16,698 nt of DNA from Microcaldota archaeon (GCA_026396375.1 JAPLWW010000067.1:1-16698), one strand, 5' to 3'. Shown: positions 1 through 5,850, numbered from the stretch's first letter. Notes: generated from the letters alone by a model not told the origin. A program made the numbers and translations.

Positions 1-1
1 T

Positions 2-508
2 GAAGAAACCAAGAAGGAAGTTGAGATACTGCTTGCAAGAAGGACAGGAGTAAGCCCTGAGAATGCCGGATTCAGCGTGATAACCTCCCAGTTCATAATA
101 GATATGGTCAATGATTCGCTGAATATCCTTTACGCAGGCGCAACCGCAGTCGGCCTGATAGCAAGCCTGGTCAGCGCAATAGGCATCGCCAACACCATGT
201 TCACGTCTGTTTTCAGGAGGAAAAAGGAGATAGGGATAATGAAGGCCATTGGGGCCAAGAAGAACGACATAATAATGATCTTCCTACTGGAGTCCATAAT
301 ACTTTCCTTGACAGGGGCTTTGCTAGGAGCGATTTTCGGGACCTTGATCGGAATGGGGCTGAAGGAATTCTTTAACATCCCGTTCGTGGTTGACTGGGTA
401 GTTGTCGTTATAGCGATTGTCGTAGGCATTTTTGTGGGTGTTGTCGCAGGATTCCTGCCTGCAAGGAGCGCTGCATCCATTGATGCCATTGAGGCTATTA
501 GGCAGTAA
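2..508 (+). CDS. ABC transporter permease, MacB/FtsX type (3' part only)
   Basis: This is the C-terminal part of a membrane permease; the frame is open to the window edge, so the start lies outside. The visible part begins with a soluble stretch (EETKKEVEILLARRTGV) typical of the extracellular domain of MacB-like permeases. It is followed by three long hydrophobic segments. Between the first and second lies the family's conserved cytoplasmic loop, seen here as GIANTMFTSVFRRKKEIGIM and then KAIGAKKNDI. The protein ends PARSAASIDAIEAIRQ, a standard ending for this family. Such permeases pair with an ATPase and act in lipoprotein or peptide export, drug efflux or cell-envelope stress; the substrate cannot be read from this fragment. 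A T-rich tract follows the stop. The family assignment is firm, the function is not. Confidence 0.9.
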   Translation, partial: EETKKEVEILLARRTGVSPENAGFSVITSQFIIDMVNDSLNILYAGATAVGLIASLVSAIGIANTMFTSVFRRKKEIGIMKAIGAKKNDIIMIFLLESIILSLTGALLGAIFGTLIGMGLKEFFNIPFVVDWVVVVIAIVVGIFVGVVAGFLPARSAASIDAIEAIRQ

Positions 509-540
509 GCATTGCTTTTTATTTTTTTGTTTTGATCAAT
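509..540 (+). terminator. T-rich tract after the permease
   Basis: Directly after the permease stop the + strand is very rich in T (two runs of five to seven T within 25 bp). Archaeal RNA polymerase commonly terminates at oligo-T tracts without a hairpin. No hairpin is seen here. Confidence 0.4.
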
Positions 541-544
541 ATTT

Positions 545-994
545 ATGGCTTTTGACATCAAGAAAAGTTTTAATACGGCATTGCTGCCTGCGGTTGCATT
601 AAGTGTGATATGGATAATATTGCAGATGGTCAGTTACTTTTTGCCAGATTCTTTGCTTCAGTTGGTGATCTCTCCTTCTTATTTCTTATTACAATTTTTA
701 GTTTATGTATGGATTGGAATTCAGGTGATCAAAAAAGAGGGAACCTCCGTATGGGCTGCATTAACCGGCGCACTTGTAGGCGCACTGTCTGGAATTGCGG
801 ATTTGATAATGATGGTGATATTCTTCCTTGTATTTGGAATCAGTTCAGCGGCTATTCCGACTAACCTCAGCCCAACGCTCATTATTTTGGCACTGGCCTT
901 TGGAGGCATGATTGCTGTTACGATAAATGCGATTAGCGGAGCATTCGGCGGTGCTCTTGGAGCATTCATCACAGCCAGGAAGGTTAAAAAGTAG
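545..994 (+). CDS. Small four-helix membrane protein, unknown function
   Basis: A 149-residue protein with a short charged N-terminus (MAFDIKKSFN), about four hydrophobic segments (roughly residues 13-33, 40-61, 70-105 and 112-143) and a basic tail (ARKVKK). The third and fourth segments are rich in Gly and Ala with GxxxG-like spacing, as in tightly packed helices. I do not recognise a family. The N-terminal pattern FN...LPAVA recurs in the membrane protein at 3302-3742, which has nearly the same length, so the two may be distant paralogs. The ATG is 36 bp after the permease stop, with an AT-rich stretch and no clear Shine-Dalgarno before it; a leaderless start or cotranscription are both possible. 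Confidence 0.75.
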   Translation: MAFDIKKSFNTALLPAVALSVIWIILQMVSYFLPDSLLQLVISPSYFLLQFLVYVWIGIQVIKKEGTSVWAALTGALVGALSGIADLIMMVIFFLVFGISSAAIPTNLSPTLIILALAFGGMIAVTINAISGAFGGALGAFITARKVKK

Positions 995-1042
995 ATTTTT
1001 AGATGCAATATTAAATATGTATCAAATATCCACTAAAAACAA

Positions 1043-1052
1043 CTTTAAAAAC
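1043..1052 (+). promoter_or_regulatory. TATA box for the 315-residue protein gene
   Basis: The TATA-like sequence CTTTAAAAAC ends 22 bp before the ATG at 1074. Archaeal transcription starts about 25 bp downstream of the TATA centre, so the mRNA is probably leaderless. Confidence 0.65.
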
Positions 1053-1073
1053 CCTTTGTCCTTAGTATAGATA

Positions 1074-2021
1074 ATGGCAAACCAGACGATATTCAGGATG
1101 TTGGAGCACCCCAAATCAACACATTTCTGCGGAAGGAAGATCAATGCCAAGGGCATTTCCGGCGCATTCGGGGCAAGGGATTACCTGAACCAATCCCATG
1201 GGATAATCGGTTCTGCCGTGGACCCTGAGGAATGGGGATTGGTCAAGGCGACTGCCAGGAACGCATTCTTCAAGGCGCAGACCAGATACTTCCTGCAATG
1301 CAGCCAAGGCACGCCCCAATTATCCAAGGACGAAATGGCATTTTTCATTAAGTTCTATCCTCTCTCGATGATACGGGACGGCATAATTTCCCTTATCGCC
1401 AAGGAAATCGCAGAACTCAGCCATGAGCTGATCGAAAACAAAATAAGGATGACAAAGCACAATCTTACCTCGCTGTTTGCAGTGCTTTCCGGGGAAAAGC
1501 CCCTTTCTATAGTGACATCGTCAAGCGAGATTGACGTTTTTTCGGATATTTCAAGCATTTCCCTGGGCAGGCACGGCTCAGCTCTTTTCCATCCGCTTGA
1601 CAGGTCATCCTGGCTGGTCAGCCAAAGCAAGCAGTACATTAATTCCGTAGATCCTGAAATATTCTACACGAATGAGGGGGCGGCAGGCGCAATGCTCGGC
1701 TATCCCCAAAGCGCGGTAGACAATTATACCGGAGGAGGCGATGCGGACAGCATGAGGACGCTGATGTTCACATATGACATGAGATTCAGGCCATGGCTTT
1801 TTGATTTTGTTTTTGTCCCGAAAATAGACCTCCATCATAATATCCTGGATGAGGGCGTTTTGATAAAATGGCATGAGACGCTTGGGAAGGCTGTCGGCTC
1901 GGATATCCTGGAGTTGCTGAACCTCGAGGCCAAGATAACCACGATAATAAGGCTCGCGGCGGCAGTCGAGAAAGAAAAGATCCGCAATGGCTCGGACACG
2001 GCGCAATACGAGTCCGGATGA
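1074..2021 (+). CDS. Hypothetical protein, 315 residues
   Basis: No confident family. The protein looks soluble and mixed alpha/beta, without signal peptide or membrane segment. The most distinctive stretch is around residues 200-218, with an acidic-Gly lead-in and then LGYPQSAVDNY followed by TGGGDAD. The 'GYP..AV..Y' pattern recalls the short GYPxCC-type motif of some archaeal proteins of unknown function (DUF483-like), but the cysteines are absent here, so this is only a hint. A His-containing segment (KIDLHHNILDEGVLIKWHE, about residues 251-269) follows. The start is supported by the TATA box 22 bp upstream. The gene stands alone, followed by about 180 bp without a gene before the convergent tRNA-Val. 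Confidence 0.7.
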   Translation: MANQTIFRMLEHPKSTHFCGRKINAKGISGAFGARDYLNQSHGIIGSAVDPEEWGLVKATARNAFFKAQTRYFLQCSQGTPQLSKDEMAFFIKFYPLSMIRDGIISLIAKEIAELSHELIENKIRMTKHNLTSLFAVLSGEKPLSIVTSSSEIDVFSDISSISLGRHGSALFHPLDRSSWLVSQSKQYINSVDPEIFYTNEGAAGAMLGYPQSAVDNYTGGGDADSMRTLMFTYDMRFRPWLFDFVFVPKIDLHHNILDEGVLIKWHETLGKAVGSDILELLNLEAKITTIIRLAAAVEKEKIRNGSDTAQYESG

Positions 2022-2072
2022 ATATCTCTTGCAAATAAAGGAGGGTTGGAGTGTCAAGGGGAGCCTTGCAAA

Positions 2073-2087
2073 AGTAGTTTTTCTTTT
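2073..2087 (+). terminator. T-rich tract after the 315-residue protein
   Basis: About 50 bp past the stop the + strand reads TTTTTCTTTTAG, a plausible archaeal oligo-T terminator. The 2022-2203 gap otherwise holds a 21-bp perfect palindrome and a GC-rich hairpin, listed separately, and no credible gene. Confidence 0.3.
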
Positions 2088-2100
2088 AGTTGAACAAGCC

Positions 2101-2121
2101 CTTTTCTTTCAGAAAGAAAAG
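2101..2121. repeat. Perfect 21-bp palindrome
   Basis: Two 10-bp arms (CTTTTCTTTC and GAAAGAAAAG) flank a single central A. As DNA it could bind a dimeric regulator. As RNA from the minus strand, it lies about 80 nt past the tRNA-Val 3' end and is pyrimidine-rich, so it might also help termination. Confidence 0.5.
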
Positions 2122-2168
2122 CGTCTACGTAAAAGAAATGTGTTCTTGAGGTGGGGGTGGAATGTTAG

Positions 2169-2196
2169 GGGGCGCGAAGAAAGGCTGTTGCGCCCC
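2169..2196 (-). other. GC-rich hairpin in the tRNA-Val trailer
   Basis: Seven-bp perfect arms GGGGCGC and GCGCCCC enclose a 14-nt loop. The hairpin begins 7 nt past the 3' end of tRNA-Val on the minus strand and so lies in its 3' trailer. It may block 3' exonucleases or help end the transcript; no T run directly follows it, so it is not a classic bacterial-type terminator. Confidence 0.45.
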
Positions 2197-2203
2197 ATAC
2201 CAT

Positions 2204-2275
2204 GAGCCTGCCCGGGATCGAACCGGGGATCTTCTACGTGTAAGGCAGACGTCTTAACCACTCGACTACAGGCTC
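2204..2275 (-). tRNA. tRNA-Val(UAC)
   Basis: A complete cloverleaf can be folded by hand. The acceptor stem is GAGCCTG/CAGGCTC (7 bp). The D arm has stem GTC/GAC and the loop GG. The anticodon stem is TCTGC/GTAGA with the loop CTTACAC, giving anticodon UAC (at 2242-2240), which reads valine GUA codons. The variable loop has 5 nt, and the T arm is CCCGG-TTCGATC-CCGGG. There is no intron. The discriminator base is A and CCA is not encoded, as is usual in archaea, so it is added after transcription. A second copy of the first 12 nt and of the acceptor 3' strand lies 3 nt upstream (see 2279-2332). Confidence 0.97.
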
Positions 2276-2278
2276 TTT

Positions 2279-2332
2279 GAGCCTGTACGGACCTTGTGCG
2301 CTTTTTTCTTAAGCACAGGGGACTACAGGCTC
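2279..2332 (-). ncRNA. tRNA-Val-like minihelix or tRNA pseudogene
   Basis: This 54-nt element sits 3 nt upstream of tRNA-Val on the same strand. Its first 12 nt (GAGCCTGTAGTC) equal the first 12 nt of the tRNA, and its last 7 nt (CAGGCTC) equal the 3' acceptor strand. The two ends pair over 9 bp (GAGCCTGTA/TACAGGCTC). Inside is a second stem of 8 bp (CCCTGTGC/GCACAAGG, one G-U pair) with an A-rich 13-nt loop. D and T arms and a normal anticodon arm are absent. A TTAAGA shared with the tRNA D-loop region suggests descent from a duplicated tRNA. It may be a decayed tRNA copy, an armless tRNA-like RNA, or a leader structure; whether it is expressed is unknown. Confidence 0.55.
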
Positions 2333-2366
2333 GGTATTATGATAAGGGAAACTTAGGATGATTAAA

Positions 2367-2375
2367 CTTTAAAAG
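2367..2375. promoter_or_regulatory. Shared TATA box between tRNA-Val and the adenosyltransferase gene
   Basis: The near-symmetric CTTTAAAAG could serve both directions. Rightward it ends 21 bp before the ATG at 2397, the leaderless spacing seen elsewhere in the window. Leftward it is 35 bp from the 5' end of the tRNA-like element and is the only good TATA candidate for tRNA-Val. Confidence 0.5.
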
Positions 2376-2396
2376 GGTTGCCAATAACCATGAATC

Positions 2397-2885
2397 ATGC
2401 CGATAACAACCAAGGCAGGGGATGACGGATTCACCGGCTCCCTTGCAGGCAAGAAATACAGCAAGTGCAGCCCTGAGATAGAGCTTTTCGGGTCATTGGA
2501 CGAGCTGATATCCTTCCTTGGGTTTGCTTCTTATGAATTGGACAATTCCGAGCTTGAGCAGATGGAAAAGGAGATCCAGCACATCTTCACAAAGGTCTCA
2601 AGGATGGAGGACATTGATTCCAAGCTTGTTGGTGAGATCGAGAAAAAGATAGAGGCAAAGGAGAAAAATCTCCCTAAATTGGACAAGTTTGTCATGCCAA
2701 AGGGAAAATCATCTATATTGCACATATGCAGGGCCTTGGCAAGAAAAGCTGAAAGGAAGGCAGTATGCGCCTATTCCAAGAAAGGAAAGGTGAATGTGGC
2801 CGTTTACCTTAACAGGTTGTCTGATTACCTTTTCCTGATGGCATATGAGGAAAGCTCAAAAAGGAAGGAGCTTACTTTTTTCTAG
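2397..2885 (+). CDS. PduO-type ATP:cob(I)alamin adenosyltransferase
   Basis: The enzyme transfers the 5'-deoxyadenosyl group of ATP to cob(I)alamin, giving coenzyme B12. The N-terminal ATP-binding motif reads TTKAGDDGFTG (residues 4-14; family pattern TKTGDxGTT). Next comes the substrate-region motif ELFGSLDELISFLGFA (29-44). The C-terminal signature is HICRALARKAERKA followed by VAVYLNRLSDYLFLMA (109-149), including the conserved NRLSD. Its 162 residues are somewhat fewer than the usual 180-190; the loss is in the middle helices. No other cobalamin gene lies nearby, so it may serve salvaged B12. The first ATG (2390) is in another frame; 2397 fits both the motif and the TATA spacing. Its 3' end overlaps the convergent gene at 2872 by 14 bp. 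Confidence 0.88.
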   Translation: MPITTKAGDDGFTGSLAGKKYSKCSPEIELFGSLDELISFLGFASYELDNSELEQMEKEIQHIFTKVSRMEDIDSKLVGEIEKKIEAKEKNLPKLDKFVMPKGKSSILHICRALARKAERKAVCAYSKKGKVNVAVYLNRLSDYLFLMAYEESSKRKELTFF

Positions 2886-3138
2886 GCTTTTTCCTTGCCT
2901 GTTTTTTATCCTCTTTCCTATGGTGCTCTATGGGATATTTGATATTGTACAAAGCCCAAATCAGGATCGCGAATATGAACAAAAACACTATGTTGATGTT
3001 CAATCCAAAAAGATTTGCTGAATTGGAAGGATGCAGCAATCCCGATCCTATGCTGTACCAGGAGGCGGTTATTACGCCCACAAGGCTCAGCATCCACACC
3101 AGCTCAACAAAGAAAATGTTGTCCAGTTTCAGGCACAT
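2872..3138 (-). CDS. Small two-helix membrane protein, unknown function
   Basis: An 88-residue protein with two hydrophobic segments (about residues 8-32 and 44-66) joined by a short polar loop containing several Ser and Asn. The tail is strongly basic (RKEDKKQARKKPRKK), probably cytoplasmic and possibly RNA- or ribosome-contacting, though that is inference. I do not recognise a family. The start is the first ATG after an in-frame TGA. The nearest minus-strand TATA box (3224-3233) is about 85 bp upstream, and the interval contains a C/D box guide RNA, so the gene may be read from the sRNA's promoter as a downstream cistron. It overlaps the convergent adenosyltransferase gene by 14 bp. Confidence 0.65.
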   Translation of the reverse strand: MCLKLDNIFFVELVWMLSLVGVITASWYSIGSGLLHPSNSANLFGLNINIVFLFIFAILIWALYNIKYPIEHHRKEDKKQARKKPRKK

Positions 3139-3148
3139 AAATTTTTCA

Positions 3149-3204
3149 CGTCAGAAGCTACTCCGTTCATCATTAATCAGTCTGGAACGGTCTCATCATC
3201 CTAA
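3149..3204 (-). ncRNA. C/D box guide sRNA (2'-O-methylation guide, dual guide)
   Basis: On the minus strand the order is C box ATGATGA (3199-3193), 12-nt guide GACCGTTCCAGA (3192-3181), D' box CTGA (3180-3177), 3-nt spacer, C' box ATGATGA (3173-3167), 12-nt guide ACGGAGTAGCTT (3166-3155), and D box CTGA (3154-3151). Both C boxes match the consensus RUGAUGA exactly, and the guide and spacer lengths are those of archaeal C/D sRNAs. Such RNAs bind L7Ae, Nop5 and fibrillarin and direct ribose methylation of the target base paired five positions upstream of D or D'. That rule predicts a methylated G in target UCUGGAACGGUC and a methylated U in AAGCUACUCCGU. I cannot name the target sites. A TATA box lies about 25 bp before the expected 5' end. 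The terminal stem is weak, so the exact ends are approximate. Confidence 0.88.
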
Positions 3205-3223
3205 GAATATATGGCACTGCAAC

Positions 3224-3233
3224 AGTTTAAAAA
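3224..3233 (-). promoter_or_regulatory. TATA box of the C/D box sRNA
   Basis: On the minus strand this reads CTTTTTAAAC. The centre is about 25 bp from position 3204, so transcription should begin about 5 nt before the C box, the expected 5' end of the guide RNA. The same transcript could continue into the membrane-protein gene starting at 3138. Confidence 0.65.
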
Positions 3234-3260
3234 GGATACTCTACTCCCTAATGACAAAGA

Positions 3261-3270
3261 TATTTAAATA
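3261..3270 (+). promoter_or_regulatory. TATA box for the membrane protein at 3302
   Basis: TATTTAAATA ends 31 bp before the ATG at 3302; the predicted transcript start is within about 10 nt of the ATG. Confidence 0.55.
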
Positions 3271-3301
3271 ATCCGACAGATACGTCATATAAGTAAATTT
3301 T

Positions 3302-3742
3302 ATGGGCATTGTTGAAGATTTTAACGCAGTCAAGCTTCCGGCAGTGGCAGTGATGCTGTTGGGTATCTTAACGACTCTTCTTGTCCTAGTTCCTGTACTG
3401 GCAATGATCATGTGCATTTCTTTGCCATTGATATGGCTAGGATATGCGGCTGTCGGATGGATTGGCGCGCAGCGCAATTTGACGCTCAAAAATACTGTTA
3501 TTGTGGTAACAGTTGTTTCTATAGTTACCAGCACAATCGAGTATGCATTGTCTTTCATATTGAATGCAGTCGGATTCAACTTAAATATTACGGTTTTGGG
3601 GCGGGTTGTTGATCTAACCCCTCACATATCTGCTTCATATATCCTAGGTGGAATTATAACAAGTATTATGGCAGTTATCGAATCCGTAATACTTGCCGCA
3701 ATAGGTCATTTTGTTTATGGCATATTGAATAAAAAGAAGTAA
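3302..3742 (+). CDS. Small four-helix membrane protein, unknown function
   Basis: A 146-residue protein with about four hydrophobic segments (roughly residues 12-40, 42-53, 65-90 and 110-140) and a basic ending NKKK. The N-terminus DFNAVKLPAVAV resembles SFNTALLPAVAL of the protein at 545-994, and the two proteins have the same size and helix count, so they may be distant relatives. No catalytic motif is visible and I do not recognise a family. A TATA box stands 31 bp upstream and a T-rich tract follows the stop, so it is probably a single-gene transcript. Confidence 0.75.
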   Translation: MGIVEDFNAVKLPAVAVMLLGILTTLLVLVPVLAMIMCISLPLIWLGYAAVGWIGAQRNLTLKNTVIVVTVVSIVTSTIEYALSFILNAVGFNLNITVLGRVVDLTPHISASYILGGIITSIMAVIESVILAAIGHFVYGILNKKK

Positions 3743-3768
3743 ATTTATTTTTCTTAATTTTTAATTCA
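3743..3768 (+). terminator. T-rich tract after the membrane protein
   Basis: The 26 bp after the stop contain three runs of four or five T with few other bases, typical of archaeal intrinsic termination. The next gene is on the opposite strand. Confidence 0.4.
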
Positions 3769-3788
3769 TGGAGCATTAGCTTTGCCGA

Positions 3789-4205
3789 TTACTCCTCCCT
3801 GTTGATTACATGCTTGTGCAACGGCACCTTGTTGAGGAGCTTTTCACCGTCATAGAATCCGCAGCCCAGGACAGCCCCCTTGAAAGACACCGCAACATAG
3901 CCCCTTGTGCAGAACTTGAAATCCCTTTCCATTATGTCCTTGCCTGCGCAGAATGCCTTTGCGCTGCCCTCGTCAAGGAAGACAATGTTCCTTGTCGCCA
4001 TCCAGCCATAGCACTGCAGAAGGTCAGAGGTTGGCTTGATCGCCCCGTTCCTCTTGCCTGCGAGGATTCCCCTTGTTTCCTCCCGCTCGGCATTGAAGTT
4101 GTCCAAAGACTTTGAATAAAGGTTGAACCTGTCAGTCCCAAGATTCCCTATCCTGACCCTGGGATCAAGCATGATTCCGAACCTTTCCTTAAGGTAGTTT
4201 TCCAT
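3789..4205 (-). CDS. Stand-alone PUA-like RNA-binding protein (RsmF C-terminal domain type)
   Basis: A 138-residue protein. The C-terminal half matches the pattern of the PUA-like domain found at the end of RsmF/NSUN-type RNA cytosine-5 methyltransferases. It has AKAFCAGKDI (residues 82-91), then GYVAVSFKGAVLGCGFYDG (102-120), then LLNKVPLHKHV (123-133); the usual form is 'GYVLVxYxGxPLGxGK...LKNxxPK'. There is no methyltransferase domain here, so it may supply RNA binding in trans to such an enzyme or act on its own. It is the last gene of a three-gene unit with eS6 and aIF2-gamma, starting 6 nt after the aIF2-gamma stop, which suggests translational coupling and a role near the ribosome or tRNA. 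The family resemblance is from memory of the motif; the function is inference. Confidence 0.7.
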   Translation of the reverse strand: MENYLKERFGIMLDPRVRIGNLGTDRFNLYSKSLDNFNAEREETRGILAGKRNGAIKPTSDLLQCYGWMATRNIVFLDEGSAKAFCAGKDIMERDFKFCTRGYVAVSFKGAVLGCGFYDGEKLLNKVPLHKHVINREE

Positions 4206-4211
4206 ATTAGA

Positions 4212-5399
4212 TCATTTGGCTGAATAGCCTATGCCGGCGAATCTCCATCTCTGGCCTATCCTCCTGCTTATCGCTATCTTGTCCTCTGGGAATAAAATTA
4301 TCGGCCTTTTCAGGGACACTGTCGCCACTCCCTTGTTCAGCTTCACTATCGCCCCAACTGAAGTAGAGGAATGGATGTTTATCAATAATGGCTCCGCAAT
4401 CCTCAAAGGAGCGTTGTCAATGTCCTTCCTGTCTATAAGCTCGTATTTCATGCTCAATGTGCTGGCTGCGTTGGGTATCTTTCCCTTTATGCTCACAAGA
4501 TCCCCTATAAGCAAATCTGATTTCGTCAATGAGGGGTCAAGGCTTGTTCCCATCCCTATCAATCCTCCCGGCTTGGCAGTCTCTATCTTCTCGTCGCCTG
4601 CCCTCAGCCCTGTTATTGAAGAAGTTAATGTCTTGAAATTTCCCTCTGATCCGAAACCGGGCTTTATCTCTATCTCGTCGTTGATCTTGAACTCCCCTTT
4701 CACAACTGCGCATCCGAGGACCCCTCCCCTAAGCTTATTTATTTCCTCGCCTGGCCTGTTGATGTCAAAGCTCCTGACAACATATGCCAATGGCACATCA
4801 GAAGGCTTCCTTTGGGGTATTGTCATGACGCTGTCAATGGCCTCAACCAAAACATCAAGGTTCAGGTTATGCGGAGCGGAAACAGGGATTATCGGCGCAT
4901 TCTCGGCAAAAGTCCCTTTTATGAACGCCTTTATCTCGTTGTAGTTCTCAATCGCCTTTTCCCTTGAAACTATGTCTGTCTTTGTCTGAATGATTATGAT
5001 CTTGTTGACTCCCATCTTCTCAAGCACCATGAAGTGCTCCTTGGTCTGCTCCTGGGGGCATTTCTCGTTTGCTGAAATAAGGAACAAGGCCCCGTCTATG
5101 ACGCTGGAGGCAGAGATTGCGGTTGCCATCAAAGACTCATGGCCTGGAGCATCCACAAAAGAGACCTTTCTCACAAAGGAGCATTTCCCCCCGCATTCAG
5201 GGTGGATTTCAGAAGACCAGAGCTTCCCGCATTTTTCGCATTTGTAAATGTTCATGTCGGCATATCCCAGCTTGATGGTGATTCCCCTTTTCAGCTCCTC
5301 GCTGTGGGTATCGGTCCATCTTCCTGTCAATGCCTTTACCAAAGTAGTCTTGCCATGGTCCACATGGCCGAACAATCCTATATTGACTTCAGGCTGCAA
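4212..5399 (-). CDS. Translation initiation factor aIF2, gamma subunit
   Basis: The GTPase subunit of aIF2, which carries initiator Met-tRNA to the small ribosomal subunit. It has G1 GHVDHGKT (residues 11-18), a zinc knuckle with Cys 54, 57, 69 and 73, G3 DAPGH (83-87), a G4 region reading TKTD (139-142) and G5 SA (174-175). The two beta-barrel domains follow, with GGVLGCAVVKGEFKINDEIE in domain II. At 395 residues it is only slightly shorter than usual. G4 is normally NKxD, and Thr replaces the Asn here. The start must be TTG (5399-5397): the family begins MxQPEVNIG, no ATG or GTG is in frame, and a GGTG Shine-Dalgarno (5409-5406) lies 7 nt upstream. It follows eS6 by 10 nt, an order common in archaea. 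Confidence 0.96.
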   Translation of the reverse strand: MQPEVNIGLFGHVDHGKTTLVKALTGRWTDTHSEELKRGITIKLGYADMNIYKCEKCGKLWSSEIHPECGGKCSFVRKVSFVDAPGHESLMATAISASSVIDGALFLISANEKCPQEQTKEHFMVLEKMGVNKIIIIQTKTDIVSREKAIENYNEIKAFIKGTFAENAPIIPVSAPHNLNLDVLVEAIDSVMTIPQRKPSDVPLAYVVRSFDINRPGEEINKLRGGVLGCAVVKGEFKINDEIEIKPGFGSEGNFKTLTSSITGLRAGDEKIETAKPGGLIGMGTSLDPSLTKSDLLIGDLVSIKGKIPNAASTLSMKYELIDRKDIDNAPLRIAEPLLINIHSSTSVGAIVKLNKGVATVSLKRPIILFPEDKIAISRRIGQRWRFAGIGYSAK

Positions 5400-5409
5400 A
5401 ACAAAGCAC

Positions 5410-5796
5410 CTATTCCTTCTTTTTCTCTATCTTCTTTGCTACAGTGTCTATTGCAACGCTCCCCTCGGCTGTCGCGACTGCGTTCACCTGGACTATCTCC
5501 TGGTTGTAGGTATCTCCCCTGACCGTCTTTTTGGCCCTTGCGCCCTTCCTGTCAGGCTTGTATCCCGGCCCCGAGGAAAGCAGTATCTTCTCCTTCCTCT
5601 GCCCGTGCACATCGTGCCTCATCGGCACTCCGCTCTTGTCGCTTCCGCCGGTGAGCTTTATGGTCCATCCCGCAAGCCCTATGAAGCCTGCGTCAACCTC
5701 CTCGTTGACCCTCTTTCCGGCAAGGAAGCTCTCCTTCTCGGCAGGTACGTCCACCTGGTATGTCTTTCCATTCTTTGTGCCTATGTTTAATATCAT
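5410..5796 (-). CDS. Small-subunit ribosomal protein eS6
   Basis: Archaeal/eukaryotic-type ribosomal protein S6e of the 30S subunit. The body shows the family signatures: KLTGGSDKSGVPMRHDVHG (residues 47-65), KILLSSGPGYKPDRKGARAK (70-89) and KTVRGDTYNQEIVQVN (90-105). The C-terminus is basic (KKIEKKKE). Its length, 128 residues, is normal for archaea, which lack the long eukaryotic tail. The ATG at 5796 is preceded by a GAGGT Shine-Dalgarno (5808-5804) with a 7-nt spacer and by a TATA box at 5842-5850. It is the first gene of the unit eS6 - aIF2-gamma - PUA-like protein. Confidence 0.96.
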   Translation of the reverse strand: MILNIGTKNGKTYQVDVPAEKESFLAGKRVNEEVDAGFIGLAGWTIKLTGGSDKSGVPMRHDVHGQRKEKILLSSGPGYKPDRKGARAKKTVRGDTYNQEIVQVNAVATAEGSVAIDTVAKKIEKKKE

Positions 5797-5841
5797 TCAA
5801 TCTACCTCGATCTACAGAAGTATATCTTTGTTAGTAATATT

Positions 5842-5850
5842 GTTTAAAAA
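5842..5850 (-). promoter_or_regulatory. TATA box of the eS6-aIF2-gamma operon
   Basis: On the minus strand this reads TTTTTAAAC. It predicts a start near 5818-5821, a leader of about 22-25 nt, and so room for the GAGGT Shine-Dalgarno at 5808-5804. Confidence 0.65.

Noticed and set aside
1605..2057. 150-residue minus-strand frame opposite the 315-residue gene
   Set aside because: It is wholly antisense to a frame with a promoter and sensible composition, and no start signal is seen.
2279..2332. Attachment-site duplication from an element integrated at tRNA-Val
   Set aside because: The repeat is of the 5' end of the tRNA with paired ends, only 54 nt long, with no integrase or cargo; integration normally duplicates a tRNA 3' part or anticodon-to-3' segment.
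4231..4944. 237-residue open frame opposite aIF2-gamma
   Set aside because: It is the complement of a certain gene; its hydrophobic appearance arises from the reversed codons.
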